A stretch of DNA of 64,000 nt from CAUPWF01 sp963515125 (GTDB lineage: Bacteria; Bacillota; Clostridia; Lachnospirales; Lachnospiraceae), in assembly GCA_052116865.1 (NCBI GenBank), contig JBQKKG010000004.1, positions 186,001 through 250,000 of the forward strand, read 5' to 3'. The notes under the pieces are model-generated. The model had not been told where the DNA came from. It did no database searches and was given only the letters and a program-made list of their open reading frames with translations. Positions within the stretch are counted from its first letter, which is position 1, and each line of letters opens with the position of its first letter. The translations under genes and the position numbers were made by a program. This document shows positions 17,748 to 26,106 of this stretch, piece by piece.

Positions 17748-18677
17748 GTGAGTGAAAATTATAATATATCATCCTCACCACATATCCGTTCTAAAGTAAC
17801 CACCAGTAATATTATGCTTTTGGTAACCATTGCGTTATTACCAGCAGCAGCTTTTGGTGTTTATAACTTTGGAATGAATGCACTAGTTTTGATTCTAGTG
17901 ACTACGGCAACTGCTGGATTAACTGAATATTTGTATCAAAAATTAATGCATAAGAAAGTTACAATTAGTGATATGAGTGCGATCGTAACAGGATTGTTAT
18001 TGGCACTTAATCTTCCACCGTCAGCTCCTTGGTGGATCGGTGTTCTTGGAGCAATTTTTGCAATTCTAGTTGTAAAACAGCTCTTTGGTGGTTTGGGACA
18101 AAATTTTATGAATCCAGCACTTGGAGCAAGATGTTTTCTTTTGATTTCTTTTACTGGAAGAATGACAACATTTGTATATGATGGCGTTTCTGGTGCAACT
18201 CCATTGGCTCAATTAAAAGCTGGTGAAAGTGTTGACACAATGAATATGTTAATTGGTAGAATTCCAGGTACAATAGGAGAGACATCTGTAATTGCAATTA
18301 TGATAGGTGCAATTTTCCTATTATTAATGGGAGTTATTGATTTAAGAATTCCAGGTACATATATTGTTACCTTTGTAATATTTATTATAATATTTGGCGG
18401 ACATGGATTTGATATGAACTACATCACAGCACACCTTTGTGGCGGTGGTTTGATGTTAGGAGCTTGGTTTATGGCGACTGATTATGTAACCTCTCCAATT
18501 ACTAAGAAAGGTCAGATTGTATATGGTGTCTGTCTTGGTGTACTTACAGGATTGTTTAGATTATTTGGGGGATCTGCAGAAGGAGTTTCTTATGCAATTA
18601 TCTTTAGTAACCTTTTAGTTCCTTTGATTGAAAGAGTTACCCTTCCAAAGCCATTTGGTAAAGGAGGAGAAAAATAA
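17748..18677 (+). CDS. rnfD: Rnf complex subunit D, membrane flavoprotein
   Basis: 309 residues from a GTG start with GAGAGGTG upstream. Many membrane segments. The covalent FMN site motif SGAT lies in DGVSGATPLAQLK, with Thr151 as the expected attachment residue; ApbE, encoded at 22422-23402, would add the flavin. Its last base is the first base of rnfG. Confidence 0.96.
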   Translation: MSENYNISSSPHIRSKVTTSNIMLLVTIALLPAAAFGVYNFGMNALVLILVTTATAGLTEYLYQKLMHKKVTISDMSAIVTGLLLALNLPPSAPWWIGVLGAIFAILVVKQLFGGLGQNFMNPALGARCFLLISFTGRMTTFVYDGVSGATPLAQLKAGESVDTMNMLIGRIPGTIGETSVIAIMIGAIFLLLMGVIDLRIPGTYIVTFVIFIIIFGGHGFDMNYITAHLCGGGLMLGAWFMATDYVTSPITKKGQIVYGVCLGVLTGLFRLFGGSAEGVSYAIIFSNLLVPLIERVTLPKPFGKGGEK

Positions 18678-19291
18678 TGAATAAAATTCTTAAAAACACA
18701 TTGATTTTAACTGCTATTACATTAGTATCAGGTGTCTTACTTGGATTGGTATATGAAGTATCAAAAGCACCAATTGCTACTGCACAAGAGAATGCTAAGA
18801 AAGAAGCATATCAAGCAGTTTTTGAATCAGCCAGTGATTTTGAAGTGTATAGCGATTTCGATGAAAAAGAAGCGGAAGAAGCAATGAAAGATGCTGGATT
18901 GACATCTGATATTATATCAGAAGTTGTTGTTGCAAAAGATGGTGGAGAGGATGCCGGATATGTGATTACAGTTGTTTCGAAGGAAGGATACGGTGGAGAT
19001 ATTAAATTTTCAGTAGGTATTCAAAACGACGGAACTGTAAATGGTATTGCAATTCTATCGATTAGTGAAACTGCTGGACTTGGAATGAAGGCGGCAGAAC
19101 CAAAATTCCAAGATCAATTTAAAGATAAACAAGTGGAAAAATTCGAATATACAAAGAGTGGTGCATCAGATGACTCGCAGATTGATGCGCTTAGTGGTGC
19201 GACAATTACAACCAATGCAATGACAAATGGTGTAAATAGTGCATTAGCTTATTTTCAAAATGTATTAGGAGGAGGTAGTGCAAATGAATAA
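18677..19291 (+). CDS. rnfG: Rnf complex subunit G, covalent FMN protein
   Basis: 204 residues: one N-terminal membrane anchor (LILTAITLVSGVLLGLVYEV), then an extracytoplasmic FMN-binding domain with SETAGLGMKA and the flavinylation motif LSGATITTNAMTNGV, in which Thr176 is the expected FMN ester site. It starts on the last base of rnfD and overlaps rnfE by eight bases. Confidence 0.96.
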   Translation: MNKILKNTLILTAITLVSGVLLGLVYEVSKAPIATAQENAKKEAYQAVFESASDFEVYSDFDEKEAEEAMKDAGLTSDIISEVVVAKDGGEDAGYVITVVSKEGYGGDIKFSVGIQNDGTVNGIAILSISETAGLGMKAAEPKFQDQFKDKQVEKFEYTKSGASDDSQIDALSGATITTNAMTNGVNSALAYFQNVLGGGSANE

Positions 19292-19991
19292 GTGTACGGA
19301 AAGACTTTATAACGGTCTCGTAAAAGAGAATCCTACCTTCGTTCTTATGTTAGGTATGTGTCCAACACTTGCTGTTACAACATCAGCAATGAATGGATTA
19401 GGTATGGGGCTTACTACAACAGTTGTTTTGGTAATGTCTAATATGTTAATCTCCATGTTACGCAAAATCATTCCAGATAGTGTACGTATGCCTGCATTTA
19501 TTGTAGTAGTAGCGTCATTTGTTACCATTGTTCAATTTTTGCTAGAAGGGTTTATTCCGGCGTTGTATGACTCATTGGGCTTATACATTCCTTTGATTGT
19601 TGTTAACTGTATTATTCTTGGTAGAGCAGAGAGTTATGCATCTAAAAATCCAGTCATTCCTTCAATCTTTGATGGTATAGGGATGGGTCTTGGATTTACA
19701 GTTGGTTTAACTTGTATTGGTGCAGTTAGAGAATTGATTGGTGCAGGACAGATATTTGGTGCACAAATTATGCCAAAATCATATGAGCCAATTACTATTT
19801 TTATCTTGGCACCTGGAGCATTCTTTGTATTAGCTGGTTTGGTTGCGATTCAAAATAAAGTAAAAAATGGTTCTTCAAAGAAAAAAGCAACAGCAACAGA
19901 TACAAAATCTTGCGATGGAGAATGTGCTGCATGTGGTGGAACTTGTGGTAGTGGAAATATTTTCCCTACTGGTAATGAAAAAGAAAATTAG
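19284..19991 (+). CDS. rnfE: Rnf complex subunit E, with cysteine-rich C-terminal tail
   Basis: 235 residues. ATG 19284 is eight bases after AGGAGGAGG; the GTG at 19278 is too close. Six membrane segments typical of RnfE/NqrD (LGMCPTLAVTTSAMNGLGMG, VNCIILGRAESYASKNPV). After the last helix comes a Lys/Ser/Thr linker and then four cysteines at residues 210, 214, 217 and 221 (C-x3-C-x2-C-x3-C). These are absent from classical RnfE proteins of about 200 residues. Confidence 0.95.
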   Translation: MNKCTERLYNGLVKENPTFVLMLGMCPTLAVTTSAMNGLGMGLTTTVVLVMSNMLISMLRKIIPDSVRMPAFIVVVASFVTIVQFLLEGFIPALYDSLGLYIPLIVVNCIILGRAESYASKNPVIPSIFDGIGMGLGFTVGLTCIGAVRELIGAGQIFGAQIMPKSYEPITIFILAPGAFFVLAGLVAIQNKVKNGSSKKKATATDTKSCDGECAACGGTCGSGNIFPTGNEKEN

Positions 19992-20004
19992 GAGGTAAGT
20001 ACAG

Positions 20005-20580
20005 ATGAAAGAATTATTAATAATTGCTATTGGCTCTGCACTAGTAAATAACGTTGTACTTAGCCAATTCCTAGGATTATGTCCATTCCTTGGCGTTTCT
20101 AAGAAGGTAGAGACAGCAGCTGGTATGGGAGGAGCGGTAATATTTGTATTAACTATTTCATCCTTCTTTACAAGTATGATTTATAAATTTATATTGGTTC
20201 CAATGGGCTTTGAATACTTACAAACAATTGTATTTATTCTTGTAATTGCAGCGTTGGTACAATTCGTAGAAATGTTTTTGAAAAAAGCAGTACCACCGTT
20301 ATATAATGCATTAGGAGTATATCTTCCGCTTATTACGACAAACTGTGCGGTACTGGGTGTCGCACTTACAAATGTCCAAAAGGAATATGGTGTTGTTTCG
20401 GGTATCATCAATGGATTTGCAACAGCAGTTGGCTTCACAATTGCAATTGTAATTATGGCTGGTATTCGTGAAAGAAATGAATACAATGATATTTCACCAT
20501 CTTTTAAGGGATCACCAATTGTCCTGATTACTGCCGGACTTATGGCAATCGCCTTCTTTGGATTTTCAGGATTAATATAG
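20005..20580 (+). CDS. rnfA: Rnf complex subunit A
   Basis: 191 residues, six hydrophobic helices. The RnfA/NqrE motifs LVNNVVLSQFLGLCPFLGVSKK near residue 11 and LPLITTNCAVLGVAL near residue 108 are clear; the two Cys in these loops are proposed to hold an iron-sulphur centre with RnfE. Preceded by GGAGGT. Confidence 0.97.
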   Translation: MKELLIIAIGSALVNNVVLSQFLGLCPFLGVSKKVETAAGMGGAVIFVLTISSFFTSMIYKFILVPMGFEYLQTIVFILVIAALVQFVEMFLKKAVPPLYNALGVYLPLITTNCAVLGVALTNVQKEYGVVSGIINGFATAVGFTIAIVIMAGIRERNEYNDISPSFKGSPIVLITAGLMAIAFFGFSGLI

Positions 20581-20594
20581 GGAGGGGATTGAAT

Positions 20595-21386
20595 ATGAGT
20601 GTAACAGGAATTATATTAGCTGCAGTAATTGTTGGTGGAACAGGTTTATTTATTGGGGCCTTTCTTGGAATTGCAGGAAAGCAATTTGCAGTTGAAGTAG
20701 ACGAAAGAGAAGAGGCTATTGCGGGTGTTCTTCCAGGAAATAATTGTGGTGGTTGTGGATATGCAGGTTGCTCAGGACTGGCAGCGGCAATTGTAAAGGG
20801 AGAAGCGGAAATCAGCGGATGTCCTGTTGGGGGCTCACCCGTTGCTGCTAAAATAGGTGAGATTATGGGGATAGAGGCTACAGAATCAAAACCTATGACG
20901 GCATTTGTTAAGTGCGGTGGAACATGTGAAAAGGCAAAAGAAGATTACAAGTACTATGGTGTGGAAGATTGTATTATGATGAATTTTGTACAAAATGGTG
21001 GACCTAAAGCTTGTAGTTATGGTTGCTTAGGATATGGAACCTGTGTGAAAGCTTGTCCTTTTGATGCAATACATATTGTAGATGGGATTGCTGTAGTCGA
21101 TAAAGAAGCATGTAAAGCCTGTGGCAAATGTGTAGCAGTTTGTCCGAAGAGTTTGATTGAATTAGTGCCACAAGATCAAATTCATTTAGTGAATTGTAGT
21201 TCAAAAGATAAAGGTAAGGAAGTTATGGCAGTATGTTCTGCAGGTTGTATTGGATGTAAAATGTGTGAAAAAGTTTGTAAATTTGATGCCATTAAGGTGG
21301 AAGATAATATTGCACATATTGATCCGGAAAAATGCACCAATTGTGGAGCATGTGCGGAAAAATGTCCGAAGAAAACAATTTCCTAG
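20595..21386 (+). CDS. rnfB: Rnf complex subunit B, ferredoxin-interacting iron-sulphur protein
   Basis: 263 residues from ATG 20595, eight bases after GGAGGG; an in-frame TTG at 20589 is too close to that site. N-terminal membrane anchor, then the four-Cys cluster motif GNNCGGCGYAGCSG near residue 50. A Cys-rich central domain and four ferredoxin-like CxxCxxC motifs follow (CLGYGTCVKACP, CKACGKCVAVCP, CIGCKMCEKVCK, CTNCGACAEKCP). It accepts electrons from reduced ferredoxin. Confidence 0.97.
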   Translation: MSVTGIILAAVIVGGTGLFIGAFLGIAGKQFAVEVDEREEAIAGVLPGNNCGGCGYAGCSGLAAAIVKGEAEISGCPVGGSPVAAKIGEIMGIEATESKPMTAFVKCGGTCEKAKEDYKYYGVEDCIMMNFVQNGGPKACSYGCLGYGTCVKACPFDAIHIVDGIAVVDKEACKACGKCVAVCPKSLIELVPQDQIHLVNCSSKDKGKEVMAVCSAGCIGCKMCEKVCKFDAIKVEDNIAHIDPEKCTNCGACAEKCPKKTIS

Positions 21387-21427
21387 TGGAAACTATAAAT
21401 TAAGATAAAACATAAGGGGTTCTAGTA

Positions 21428-21859
21428 ATGAAATTGGATATGTTAAAGAAAGATCTAAAGAACATAAAGTTACCGATCTTTTTATTCTTGATATATGATG
21501 TGATAGTGCATCTTATATGGAATAGTATCTGTCCAATGGTAATCATAACTGGAATCCCTTGTCCTGGGTGTGGTTTAACACGGGCTGCAAAGCTGTTATT
21601 ACAGCTAAGATTTGCAGATGCTTGGAAAATGCATCCATTTATTTATCCGATTGTTATGTTAGCAGTATTGTTTTTTATATTTCGCTATGTACTTGATAAA
21701 AGAATAAATATTTTGATAGTTCTGACGGTTATTTTAGGTGGATTAATGATACTCTATTATATATATAGAATGTATCGTTATTTCCCGAATGATTCTCCCA
21801 TGACCTATTATTACGATAGTATTTTATATCAATTATTCAAATTGTATAAATTGTGGTAA
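21428..21859 (+). CDS. DUF2752 membrane protein
   Basis: 143 residues with three or four hydrophobic segments. The DUF2752 signature is present as CPGCGLTRAAKLLLQLRFADAWKMHPF, with two Cys and a Thr-Arg pair. The function of this family is unknown. It follows rnfB by 41 bases with no terminator between, so it may be read from the rnf transcript. Confidence 0.82.
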   Translation: MKLDMLKKDLKNIKLPIFLFLIYDVIVHLIWNSICPMVIITGIPCPGCGLTRAAKLLLQLRFADAWKMHPFIYPIVMLAVLFFIFRYVLDKRINILIVLTVILGGLMILYYIYRMYRYFPNDSPMTYYYDSILYQLFKLYKLW

Positions 21860-21877
21860 TAATTATAAATTTCTTGT

Positions 21878-21905
21878 GTATCAGTTTGATACGTGATACT
21901 ATAAT
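21878..21905 (+). promoter_or_regulatory. Promoter with palindrome upstream of a small membrane protein gene
   Basis: A perfect TATAAT at 21900-21905 has no good -35. Just upstream is the palindrome GTATCAGTTTGATAC (21878-21892), 6-base arms with a 3-base centre, exactly where a -35-region activator or repressor would bind. Confidence 0.5.
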
Positions 21906-21933
21906 TAGTAGAATTAGTAAGGAGGTCATACCA

Positions 21934-22389
21934 ATGGATGAAAATTTTAATAATACACCGGATGAAAATATCAATCATGCAGATATGTCTGAAAATGAGA
22001 AAGAAGTGCAAGAGACAAATGTTATAACAGAACAAGAAGATCATTCTGTAGTCGAAGTTCAAAATACTCAAAATTTTTCTGAGCATCAACAATCACAAAG
22101 TTCAGAAGATATGAATTATGCATATAATACTGGGTATAATCCTAATTATAACAACCAAGAACCAGATGAAAGTGTTATGACAATGGGAGATTGGGTACTC
22201 ACAATTTTGGCCCTTATGATACCATGTGCAGGTATTATTTTATACTTTGTATGGGCATTTGGAAAACATGGGAATGTCAACCGAAAAAATTATTGTAGAG
22301 CTTATCTAATTATCATGGGAGTGTTATTGGTAATTTACTTATTTTTCTTTTTAATCTTTGGTGCTGCATTCATCAGTTCGATGAATTAA
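21934..22389 (+). CDS. Small membrane protein with acidic N-terminal region
   Basis: 151 residues from ATG 21934, preceded by AAGGAGGT; a longer in-frame reading lacks a ribosome site. The first ~85 residues are hydrophilic, rich in Glu, Asn and Gln and probably disordered. They are followed by MGDWVLTILALMIPCAGIILYFVWAF, a positively charged NRKNYCRAY loop, and a second membrane helix. I cannot name the family; the C-terminal part resembles two-helix membrane proteins common in Lachnospiraceae. Function unknown. Confidence 0.7.
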   Translation: MDENFNNTPDENINHADMSENEKEVQETNVITEQEDHSVVEVQNTQNFSEHQQSQSSEDMNYAYNTGYNPNYNNQEPDESVMTMGDWVLTILALMIPCAGIILYFVWAFGKHGNVNRKNYCRAYLIIMGVLLVIYLFFFLIFGAAFISSMN

Positions 22390-22390
22390 A

Positions 22391-22430
22391 AATAGTCTCG
22401 GCTTACAAGGCCGAGACTATTTTATTTTTT
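22391..22430. terminator. Bidirectional terminator between convergent genes
   Basis: A 12-base-pair stem, AATAGTCTCGGC / GCCGAGACTATT, with a seven-base loop. T-rich on the plus strand and, read from the other side, TTTTT on the minus strand. It serves the small membrane protein gene and apbE, and covers the end of apbE itself. Confidence 0.85.
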
Positions 22431-23402
22431 TAATCCATTGGAATAATGTAGTTGATAATCGTCTGTAATAAAAATGGCTTCTGTATTCTTTAAACTATTA
22501 ATTAGTTTTAGCCCTTCATCAAGTCCTAAAGCAAAACAAGTAGTGCTAAGTCCATCTCCATCAGCTGATTGCTCAGAAATAATAGTTACTCCTAACAAAT
22601 CATTTTGATAAGGATACCCTGTTTTTGGATCCAATATATGGTGATATATTTGATCGTCAACTTTAAAGTATCGTTCATAAATACCAGAAGAAACGACGGA
22701 TTGACCATTGATTTCTACATTAGTAATAGGTTCATTTTTTTCATCAAAAGGCTTTTGAATTCCAATGTTGAAAGGATCTCCATCAGGTTTATTGCCAACA
22801 GCTAGTACATTCCCACCCAAGTTAATAAGTGCATGTTTGACTCCTTGACTTTCCAAATATGCTTTTAATTGATCTGCAATAAATCCTTTTGCAATACCTC
22901 CCAAATCAAGTCTTGTATTGGGGTCAGTTATGGTAATAGTAGTTCCGTCTAGCTGAATATTTTTGTAATTAACATCAGGTAAGGAAGCTTGTATTGCAGT
23001 ACTGTCAGGGAGGGTTCCTGTATTATTTTTAAAATCCCATAATTCACTCAAAGGAGCAACTGTAATATCGAATTTACCATTTGATAACTCACTATAGTAC
23101 AATCCGCGGGAAATAAGTGCTGCAGTATCAGATGAAATTGTGATTGGCTTACCATTGGAATGGTTAATCTGAGAGATTTCGCTAGTTTCAATGGTTCGAC
23201 TAAATCGATTTTCATAATCTTTACACATATCAAAACAAGTATCAAGTATCGTGGTATCGTCACTGTCAAATATTTGAATATTGATAACAGTGTCGAATAA
23301 AATATCACTTCGTGAAATTGGTTCTTGCATATCTTTGCTGCATCCAGAACACATCAAGGATAAGAAGATGGTCACTGCTAGAAGGAACATGTTCTTTTTC
23401 AT
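22422..23402 (-). CDS. apbE: FAD:protein FMN transferase (ApbE), lipoprotein
   Basis: 326 residues. Signal peptide with lipobox MCSGC, so anchored outside the membrane. ApbE motifs in order: FDTVINIQIF, NRFSRT, LDLGGIAKGFIADQLK, INLGGNVLAVG, and HHILDPKTGYPYQNDLLGVTII with the metal-binding region DGDGLSTTCFALG. It transfers FMN from FAD to Thr in SGAT-type motifs, which are present in RnfD and RnfG encoded just upstream. Read from its own promoter on the opposite strand. Confidence 0.95.
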   Translation of the reverse strand: MKKNMFLLAVTIFLSLMCSGCSKDMQEPISRSDILFDTVINIQIFDSDDTTILDTCFDMCKDYENRFSRTIETSEISQINHSNGKPITISSDTAALISRGLYYSELSNGKFDITVAPLSELWDFKNNTGTLPDSTAIQASLPDVNYKNIQLDGTTITITDPNTRLDLGGIAKGFIADQLKAYLESQGVKHALINLGGNVLAVGNKPDGDPFNIGIQKPFDEKNEPITNVEINGQSVVSSGIYERYFKVDDQIYHHILDPKTGYPYQNDLLGVTIISEQSADGDGLSTTCFALGLDEGLKLINSLKNTEAIFITDDYQLHYSNGLKK

Positions 23403-23431
23403 AATTTACCTCACTTATTAGAATAATATTT

Positions 23432-23459
23432 ATTATAACATGTATGAAATGAAACGCAA
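23432..23459 (-). promoter_or_regulatory. apbE promoter
   Basis: Minus strand TTGCGT (23454-23459), 16-base spacer, TATAAT (23432-23437) with TG one base before it (extended -10). Confidence 0.7.
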
Positions 23460-23471
23460 TCGAACATGTGG

Positions 23472-23500
23472 TTGCACAATAAATGCCGTTGTGATAGAAT
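23472..23500 (+). promoter_or_regulatory. Promoter of the NusG-II / Gx-transporter operon
   Basis: TTGCAC (23472-23477), 17-base spacer, TAGAAT (23495-23500). Divergent from, and only about 12 bases away from, the apbE -35 box. Confidence 0.72.
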
Positions 23501-23522
23501 GATTTTTAAAGAGGTCATGAAA

Positions 23523-23879
23523 ATGAAAAAGAAAGATTGTATATTAATAATAGTTATATTTGTCATTGCGGGAAGTGCTTATCTTGGAAATAAAGCTTTA
23601 ACAAAAGAGGGAAATGAATATGTGAGAGTTTCAGTAGATGGGAAAGAATTTGGAATCTATGATTTGAATGTGGATCAAAAGATTTCTATCAACCATACGA
23701 ATATTCTTGAAATCAAGGATCATAAAGCAACGATGATAGAAGCTACTTGTCCAGATAAATTATGTGTGCACCAAAAGGCAATCGAAGCAGATCGAGAGAG
23801 TATTATTTGCCTACCGAATAAAATTATTGTAGAGGTACAAAGTAAGGAAGAAAGCCAATTAGATGCAGTTACGAATTAG
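23523..23879 (+). CDS. NusG domain II-containing membrane-anchored protein
   Basis: 118 residues from ATG 23523, seven bases after AGAGGT; ATG 23517 is too close to that site. One N-terminal membrane helix (CILIIVIFVIAGSAYL), then an outside domain with VRVSVDGKEFGIYDL and EATCPDKLCVHQKAI...IICLPNKIIVEV, the NusG-domain-II (NGN-independent) fold with its paired Cys. These proteins often neighbour Gx transporters and ApbE in anaerobic Firmicutes. The role is unknown, and a link to flavin- or quinone-based electron transfer is inferred from neighbours only. Confidence 0.85.
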   Translation: MKKKDCILIIVIFVIAGSAYLGNKALTKEGNEYVRVSVDGKEFGIYDLNVDQKISINHTNILEIKDHKATMIEATCPDKLCVHQKAIEADRESIICLPNKIIVEVQSKEESQLDAVTN

Positions 23880-23891
23880 GAGGAAGTAGTT

Positions 23892-24386
23892 ATGAAGAGT
23901 AAGGTGGCTTATTTTGGTGTTTTTGTATCCTTGGCTTTGATCTTAAGTTATGTTGAAACATTAATTCCAATACAGTTTGCCATTCCAGGAGTAAAATTAG
24001 GACTTGCAAACCTAATTGTGGTAATAGCCTTATATAAAATGGGTACCAAAGAAGCTTTTATATTATCGGTTGTAAGGGTGGTACTTGCAGGTTTTTTATT
24101 TGGAAATCTATTCAGTATTATTTATAGTCTGGCAGGATGTGCGTTAAGTCTTTTTATCATGGTAATTTTAAAAAGAAAAAATGGGTTTAGTATTTTAGGT
24201 ATTAGTATTGCGGGTGGTGTATTTCATAACGTTGGACAATTATTGGTTGCTATGTTTGTAGTAGAGAGTTTTAGTATATCTTATTATTTTCCAGTGTTAT
24301 TAGTGGCCGGTACAATAACTGGATTAGTTATTGGGATATTAGCGAATGAATTATTAAAAAGGTTAGTTAGCTTTACTTGGAATTAA
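23892..24386 (+). CDS. Gx transporter family protein (heptaprenyl diphosphate synthase component I-like)
   Basis: 164 residues, five or six membrane segments with no soluble domain. The VETLIPIQFAIPGVKLGLANLIVVIALY start is typical of the family annotated as heptaprenyl diphosphate synthase component I or Gx transporter, which resembles ECF S-components. Despite the name, it lacks DDxxD prenyl-synthase motifs, so an enzyme role is unlikely. It follows the NusG-II gene by 12 bases with GGAGGA. Confidence 0.85.
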   Translation: MKSKVAYFGVFVSLALILSYVETLIPIQFAIPGVKLGLANLIVVIALYKMGTKEAFILSVVRVVLAGFLFGNLFSIIYSLAGCALSLFIMVILKRKNGFSILGISIAGGVFHNVGQLLVAMFVVESFSISYYFPVLLVAGTITGLVIGILANELLKRLVSFTWN

Positions 24387-24404
24387 GAAAGGATAATTTT
24401 AAAT

Positions 24405-25019
24405 ATGATAGCATATATCTGTGGAGAATTAGTAAATGTTGAGATTGATAAAATAGTAGTTGATATAAATGGGGTGGGGTATTCTATTTTTATGCCAGCC
24501 CAATCTATTCGAACATTATCTCCGATCGGTGAGAAAGTGAAGGTACATACATACCTGAATGTAAGGGAAGATGCCATGCAATTATTTGGGTTTTTATCGC
24601 ATGATGATTTGCAAGTGTTTAAATTATTAATTGGTGTGAGTGGCATTGGACCGAAGGGTGCATTGAGTATACTGTCGCAACTATCATCGGATGATTTACG
24701 GTTTGCAGTTTTATCAAATGATGTAAAGGCAATCTCAGCATCCCCAGGAATTGGGAAAAAAACTGCGGAGAAATTGATTATAGAGCTAAAGGATAAATTA
24801 AATATAGAGGATATACTTACAAAAAGCGAAGTGGATAATACGACAAAAACTGATACTACGGGTACGTCTCATACTACCCAGTCTGAAGTTATACAAGCAT
24901 TAGTAGCTTTGGGATATGGAAATACGGAAAGTATGAAAGCTGTACAAAAGGTACAGGTGCAAGATACAATGAGTGTGGAAGAGGTATTAAAGCAAGCACT
25001 GAAGTATATCACATTTTAG
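24405..25019 (+). CDS. ruvA: Holliday junction DNA helicase subunit RuvA
   Basis: 204 residues, normal length. N-terminal OB fold (MIAYICGELV...VGYSIFMP), then two helix-hairpin-helix motifs, LIGVSGIGPKGALSIL near residue 75 and ISASPGIGKKTAEKLIIELKDKL near 110. A flexible Thr/Ser linker and the small C-terminal RuvB-contact domain (EVIQALVALGYG) follow. Next to ruvB; no ruvC is seen, as expected in Firmicutes that use RecU. Confidence 0.97.
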   Translation: MIAYICGELVNVEIDKIVVDINGVGYSIFMPAQSIRTLSPIGEKVKVHTYLNVREDAMQLFGFLSHDDLQVFKLLIGVSGIGPKGALSILSQLSSDDLRFAVLSNDVKAISASPGIGKKTAEKLIIELKDKLNIEDILTKSEVDNTTKTDTTGTSHTTQSEVIQALVALGYGNTESMKAVQKVQVQDTMSVEEVLKQALKYITF

Positions 25020-25033
25020 TTAAGAGGGTAGTT

Positions 25034-26035
25034 ATGGGAAAAAGAATTATAACAACTGAAAATTTGGAAGAAGATATAAAGATAGAGAATCATTTAAGGC
25101 CACAATTGTTAGCAGATTATATAGGCCAGGAAAAAGCGAAGAAGACGTTAGGGATTTATATTAAAGCAGCAAAAGAAAGAAATGAATCTTTGGATCATGT
25201 GTTATTTTATGGTCCACCAGGACTTGGAAAAACCACATTGGCGGGAATTATAGCAAATGAAATGGAGGTTCATATTAAGATCACCTCAGGGCCAGCAATA
25301 GAAAAACCTGGAGAAATGGCGGCTATTCTTAATAATTTACAAGAAGGAGATATTTTATTTGTAGATGAAATTCATCGCTTGAATCGCCAAGTAGAAGAGG
25401 TGTTATATCCGGCAATGGAAGACTATGCAATTGACATTATGATAGGAAAAGGGGCAAGTGCGAGGTCTATTCGCTTAGATTTGCCGAGATTTACATTAGT
25501 AGGCGCGACAACTAGAGCAGGGATGCTTACAGCACCATTACGAGATCGTTTTGGAGTAGTGAACCGTCTGGAGTTTTACACGGAACAAGAATTACAGACC
25601 ATCATTATTCGTTCAGCAATGGTTCTTGGGGTTGAAATAGATAGCAAAGGTGCAATGGAATTAGCGAAACGTTCCAGAGGGACTCCTAGGCTTGCCAATC
25701 GATTGTTAAAAAGAGTAAGGGATTTTGCTCAGGTAAAATACGATGGCGTTATTACAGAGGAAGTAGCATCTTATGCACTGGATTTATTAGAAGTGGACAG
25801 ATATGGATTGGATCAAATAGATAGAAATATACTGTTAACTATGATAGAAAAATTTCAGGGAGGACCTGTGGGACTGGATACACTTGCAGCTTCTATTGGT
25901 GAAGATTCTGGTACTATTGAAGATGTGTATGAACCATATTTATTAAAAAATGGTTTTATACAAAGAACCCCTAGGGGTCGAACAGTAACTGAACTTACGT
26001 ATCATCATTTAGGAATTTCATTGGAAATTGACTAA
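25034..26035 (+). CDS. ruvB: Holliday junction branch migration ATPase RuvB
   Basis: 333 residues. Walker A GPPGLGKTT at about 60-68, Walker B ILFVDEIHRL, sensor 1 LVGATTRAGMLTAPLRDRFG, and the C-terminal winged helix ending RTPRGRTVTELTYHHLG. Motor that drives branch migration on RuvA-bound junctions. Fifteen bases separate it from ruvA. Confidence 0.98.
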   Translation: MGKRIITTENLEEDIKIENHLRPQLLADYIGQEKAKKTLGIYIKAAKERNESLDHVLFYGPPGLGKTTLAGIIANEMEVHIKITSGPAIEKPGEMAAILNNLQEGDILFVDEIHRLNRQVEEVLYPAMEDYAIDIMIGKGASARSIRLDLPRFTLVGATTRAGMLTAPLRDRFGVVNRLEFYTEQELQTIIIRSAMVLGVEIDSKGAMELAKRSRGTPRLANRLLKRVRDFAQVKYDGVITEEVASYALDLLEVDRYGLDQIDRNILLTMIEKFQGGPVGLDTLAASIGEDSGTIEDVYEPYLLKNGFIQRTPRGRTVTELTYHHLGISLEID

Positions 26036-26041
26036 AAATGG

Positions 26042-26069
26042 TTGTTTTTATTCTCATTTAGTTTATAAT
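26042..26069 (+). promoter_or_regulatory. zapA promoter
   Basis: TTGTTT (26042-26047), 16-base spacer, perfect TATAAT (26064-26069). Confidence 0.65.
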
Positions 26070-26106
26070 AGAGTGATAGAATTAGGAAAAGTTCGAGGAG
26101 GATTCC

